A DNA stretch of 18,144 bases. It comes from Candidatus Eiseniibacteriota bacterium. Lineage in GTDB: Bacteria > Eisenbacteria > RBG-16-71-46. Shown piece by piece: positions 15,812 through 18,144 of the stretch; position 1 is the stretch's first letter; the number at the start of each line of letters is the position of its first letter. The notes beneath the pieces were generated by a model. It had not been told where the DNA came from, ran no database searches, and saw only the letters and a program-made list of their open reading frames with translations. The DNA lies in contig JADJLL010000036.1 in the NCBI GenBank assembly GCA_016710095.1, positions 1-18,144 of the forward strand, in the 5' to 3' direction. Both the position numbers and the translations under genes were made by a program.

Positions 15812-15845
15812 TCGCGGCCGTCTTCCCTCCGGAAGGCGGCCGCGA
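15812..15845. terminator. Bidirectional hairpin terminator between convergent genes
   Basis: TCGCGGCCG pairs with CGGCCGCGA and, past a T/G wobble, CTTCC pairs with GGAAG around a CTCC loop. On the plus strand it is followed by TGCCTTTT. It lies 25 bases after the 15053 gene's stop and 12 bases beyond the radical SAM gene's stop, serving both. Confidence 0.8.
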
Positions 15846-15856
15846 TGCCTTTTGCG

Positions 15857-17287
15857 TCAGTGCGCCTCGCCCGCCGCCTCGATCCCCGCGCGGATCGGCG
15901 CGAGCACGTCGGTCTCGAGCTGGTCCCGATAGAACAGGTTGTACGTGTCGAACGGGATGATGCGCTTCGCGTCGGGGTGCACGATGTGCACGCAGCACTT
16001 CTTGATCGAGCGCAGGTCGAACGAGTGCGCGTCGATGAACTGCATGACGATCACGCGAAAGACGCGGTCGTAGCCGAACCCTTCCGGCACGGCGACGCGC
16101 GGCAGGCAGCAGAGCAGGTCCTTGAGCGTCTGCGCCGCCGACTCGGGCGAATGGTTGGTCGCGAGCAGCTTGAACAGCTGCTGGTGCAGCGCGCCGTCCT
16201 GCTCGTACACGATCGTGTTGCGCCCGCCGTCGATGATCACCTGCGGATCGATCATGCCGGTGAGCGGCACGAGCCCGCCTTCCATGCGCAGCGCGTACGC
16301 CATCGCGAGCGAATCGGGATGGCACGGCACGGGCATCACGTCCGCGGGCTTGAACACCGGGAACTGCTCGAGGATCCGGCGCCGCACCTCGGACACCGTG
16401 AGGCGATCGGTCGCGGGATCGAAGCGCTCGGTGCGCCCCGCCTGCTGGATCGGCTGGAACGTGACGCCGCGCACGCAGCGGTGCTCGGCCGCGTACTCGA
16501 GGATGCGGCCGATCTCGCCGTCGTTGACCCCGCGCTGCAGGGTCACGACGAGCGTGGTCGAGAGATTCAGCGCGTCGAGCTTCGCGATCGCCTGTTCGCG
16601 CACCGAACGCAGGTCGGCGCCGCGCAGGCGCATGAGCGGCTCGCGCTCGAGCGAGTCGAACTGCAGGTAGAGCTCGAAACCCGGCTGGTACGCGGCGAGC
16701 TTCTCCGCGAAGCCCTCTTCGCGCGCGATCCGGATGCCGTTCGTGTTGAGCATGAGGTGGCGAATAGGGCGGCGGCGCGCGGCGTCGAGGATCGCGAAGA
16801 ACTCGGGATGCAGCGTGGGTTCGCCGCCCGAGATCTGCACGACGTCGGGCTCGCGCTCGTTGCGCACGAGCAGGTCGAGCATGCGCTCGATCTGTTCGAG
16901 CGGGCGCCAGCCCTCGCGATGCGGGCCGCTACCGGCGTAGCAGATCGGGCACGAGAGATTGCAGTGGTCCGTGACCTCGATGAGCGTCAGGCAGGAGTGC
17001 TGCTCGTGGCTCGGGCACAGCCCGCAGTCGTACGGGCAGCCCCAGCGCATCGGCGTGTTGAAGTGGTTCGGCTGCTCGGGCGTCTTGAGGAACACCTCGC
17101 GCGTGCGCCGGTACCAGTCGACGTCGTCGGACATGAGCACGCGCTCGTGCCCGTGGCGCGGACAGTCCTTGAGCATGTACACCGCGCCGTCCTCGAACAC
17201 GATCTTCGCGTCCACGCGTCGCAGGCAGGTCGAGCAGATCGAGACGGCGGTGTCGTAGTACAGGTACGGCCGGACTTTGTCGGACAT
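15857..17287 (-). CDS. Radical SAM enzyme resembling tetraether/membrane-spanning lipid synthase (Tes family)
   Basis: Intact, 476 residues, ATG start with GAGG six bases upstream. Motifs: C18xxC21 and C42PRHG (a rubredoxin-like or zinc-like site); C84PYDC88GLC91 plus C99 (likely auxiliary Fe-S cluster); the radical SAM cluster C109NLSC113PIC116 at 16963-16940; GGEPTLHP (154-161); MLNTNG (179-184); further cysteines at 271, 322, 393-394; and C431CVHIVHPD near the end, followed by IPFDTYNLFYR. As I know the family, this order matches the archaeal tetraether synthase group (MJ0619, MA_1486), which joins two lipid tails by a C-C bond using several Fe-S clusters and a mononuclear iron site. Bacterial homologues have been proposed to make membrane-spanning lipids. 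The activity here is inferred; a different lipid-acting or uncharacterised radical SAM role is possible. It is the last gene of a three-gene operon whose first gene is an Lgt homologue, with a 13-bp gap to the middle gene. Confidence 0.8.
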   Translation of the reverse strand: MSDKVRPYLYYDTAVSICSTCLRRVDAKIVFEDGAVYMLKDCPRHGHERVLMSDDVDWYRRTREVFLKTPEQPNHFNTPMRWGCPYDCGLCPSHEQHSCLTLIEVTDHCNLSCPICYAGSGPHREGWRPLEQIERMLDLLVRNEREPDVVQISGGEPTLHPEFFAILDAARRRPIRHLMLNTNGIRIAREEGFAEKLAAYQPGFELYLQFDSLEREPLMRLRGADLRSVREQAIAKLDALNLSTTLVVTLQRGVNDGEIGRILEYAAEHRCVRGVTFQPIQQAGRTERFDPATDRLTVSEVRRRILEQFPVFKPADVMPVPCHPDSLAMAYALRMEGGLVPLTGMIDPQVIIDGGRNTIVYEQDGALHQQLFKLLATNHSPESAAQTLKDLLCCLPRVAVPEGFGYDRVFRVIVMQFIDAHSFDLRSIKKCCVHIVHPDAKRIIPFDTYNLFYRDQLETDVLAPIRAGIEAAGEAH

Positions 17288-17300
17288 GGCGGCCTCGGGA

Positions 17301-17657
17301 TCAGAACTGCAGGGAGAAGTTCCAGCACGCCGCGATCAAGAGGCCACAGCCGGCCGCTCCGAGCGCGAGCCCGATACCGAAGGGTTTCCACGGGCCGCGC
17401 ACGGCGAGCACGATCCCGCCGACTGCGGTCAGTGCGGCCACGACCATCCCCACGACGAGCCCGCCCTTGTTCGAGTTGGCGAGGAACACGCCCCCGGCGA
17501 TCAGGCCCGTCACCCCCATGCCGAAGCCGAGACAGAAGCCGAACGCCCCGGCGAAGGCGTCGCGGCATCCGCTCGATCCGCCGGCTGCCGGCGAACCGGG
17601 CGGCAGTGGCGGTGGCGACACCGGCTGGCCGAATGGAACCTCGGGTTGCTCACTCAT
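17301..17657 (-). CDS. Small membrane protein (118 aa) of unknown function
   Basis: The start ATG overlaps the stop of the upstream Lgt-like gene (ATGA, 17657-17654), so translation is probably coupled, which also fixes the start. The N-terminal 30 residues are Pro/Gly-rich and likely cytosolic (VSPPPLPPGSPAAGGSSG). Three hydrophobic Gly-rich segments follow, about 33-60 (FGFCLGFGMGVTGLIAGGVF), 67-87 (GLVVGMVVAALTAVGGIVL) and 93-111 (FGIGLALGAAGCGLLIAA). A short WNFSLQF tail ends it. This is a common plan for small integral membrane proteins with a Pro-rich head. I do not recognise the family. Its position between two putative lipid-modifying genes suggests an accessory role in the same process. 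Confidence 0.75.
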   Translation of the reverse strand: MSEQPEVPFGQPVSPPPLPPGSPAAGGSSGCRDAFAGAFGFCLGFGMGVTGLIAGGVFLANSNKGGLVVGMVVAALTAVGGIVLAVRGPWKPFGIGLALGAAGCGLLIAACWNFSLQF

Positions 17658-18144
17658 GCGGCGCTCTCCTTCCACCCGAACACGCGCCGGGCGTCGCGCG
17701 CAGAATAGAAGAGCCCGGCGAGGCACGCGATCTGTATTCCCGAAAGCCCGGGCACGAGCACGGGATTCGGCTTCAGCCACTCGAGCAGGATGCGAAACAC
17801 GAAGTACAGCGTGAGGAAGCCGCGGTACACGTCGCCCTCGCGCAGCGCCGGAGATCGCATGGCGCGCCGCGCCCAGAGCGCGATCAGCGCGAGCGCCGCG
17901 ACTTCGTAGAGCTGTGCCGGATGCCGCGCGACGCCGTCGCCGAAGTCCACGCCCCAGGGCAACGCCGTCGGCAGCCCGTGGGTGTGGTCGGTCAGTCCCG
18001 CGAAGAAGCAGCCGACGCGTCCGATCGCGATCCCCTGCGCACAGCGGCAGCACGAACAGGTCGCCCGTGCGGCGTGTCACGCCGAGCGCGCGCTTGACCC
18101 ACTCGACCGCGAGCGTGCCGCCGAGCAGTCCGCCGACGATCGTC
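17654..18144 (-). CDS. Lgt-like prolipoprotein diacylglyceryl transferase homologue (5' partial, one frameshift)
   Basis: The gene runs off the right edge; about 163 C-terminal residues are visible. Near the edge: GGLLGGTLAVEWVKRAL...TGDLFVLPL. After an indel near 18040: GIAIGRVGCFFAGLTDHTHGL, then PTALPWGVDFGDG, RHPAQLYEVAAL and the final helices FLTLYFVFRILLEWLKPNP and SGIQIACLAGLFY. These are the hallmarks of the Lgt fold: the G-R-x-G signature, PT.LPWG and RHP.QLYE. True Lgt has G-R-x-G-N-F-x-N-x-E in the signature; here it is GRVGCFFAGL, so this belongs to the paralogous group with a cysteine there. It may not modify lipoproteins. It is an inner-membrane protein. The stop overlaps the next gene's start (ATGA), and the radical SAM lipid-synthase-like gene follows in the same operon. 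Confidence 0.75.

Noticed and set aside
15845..18097. 750-codon plus-strand open frame opposite the radical SAM operon
   Set aside because: The minus strand carries three recognisable genes with motifs and coupled starts; the plus-strand peptide is an Arg/Glu/His-rich antisense shadow.
1..18144. tRNA, rRNA, CRISPR array, integrase or insertion sequence
   Set aside because: None was seen: no cloverleaf-like stretch, no regularly spaced identical short repeats outside coding sequence, and no transposase motifs in any frame.

Overview
High-GC window (by eye about two-thirds G+C) from an uncultured bacterium. Several large secreted proteins end in FlgD/T9SS-type C-terminal modules, and the window also carries a system II cytochrome c synthase and an M36 metalloprotease. 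That mix fits a lineage of the FCB/Candidatus Eisenbacteria/Gemmatimonadota type. This placement is inference from gene content; no marker gene (rRNA, ribosomal protein) is present.

Layout. (1) 1-345: tail of a secreted protein with a sorting-type C-terminus. (2) 396-4424, plus strand: a very large secreted protein with a right-handed beta-helix, Ca-binding repeats, a metzincin protease and a sorting domain, read through about eleven indels. (3) 4485-6855, minus strand: CcsBA-type fused ResB/ResC cytochrome c synthase, interrupted twice. (4) 6856-7070: divergent promoter region. (5) 7071-10847, plus strand: secreted beta-propeller-like protein with about 25 repeats of a [L/F]-[F/Y]-V-G-G-x-F motif. 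Its first half (about 7300-9070) is densely riddled with indels. (6) 10910-14728: intact M36 fungalysin-type protease. (7) 15053-15787: intact 244-aa exported protein ending in WGRVKSLYR. (8) 15857-18144, minus strand: a tight operon of an Lgt-like diacylglyceryl transferase homologue, a 118-aa membrane protein and a radical SAM enzyme. Strong hairpin terminators lie at both convergent junctions.

Most interesting system: the minus-strand operon at the right end. The radical SAM protein has the architecture of the archaeal tetraether lipid synthase (Tes/GDGT-MAS, MJ0619/MA_1486 family): an N-terminal CxxC...C-P-x-H-G metal site, an extra CPYDCGLC cluster motif, the radical SAM CNLSCPIC motif, GGEPTLHP and a C-terminal CCVHIVHPD block. 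It is translated with a membrane-embedded Lgt homologue whose signature differs from true Lgt. Together they suggest a bacterial pathway that joins or modifies lipid tails, for example membrane-spanning lipids. The function is inferred from family resemblance and gene order only.

Sequence quality: many breaks in genes (2), (3) and (5) can be repaired by restoring a single base in a short G or C run, with the correct protein family on both sides. That points to homopolymer-type sequencing or assembly error more than gene decay. The contrast with the clean 10.9-17.9 kb region is itself notable. No tRNA, rRNA, CRISPR array, integrase or insertion sequence was seen.
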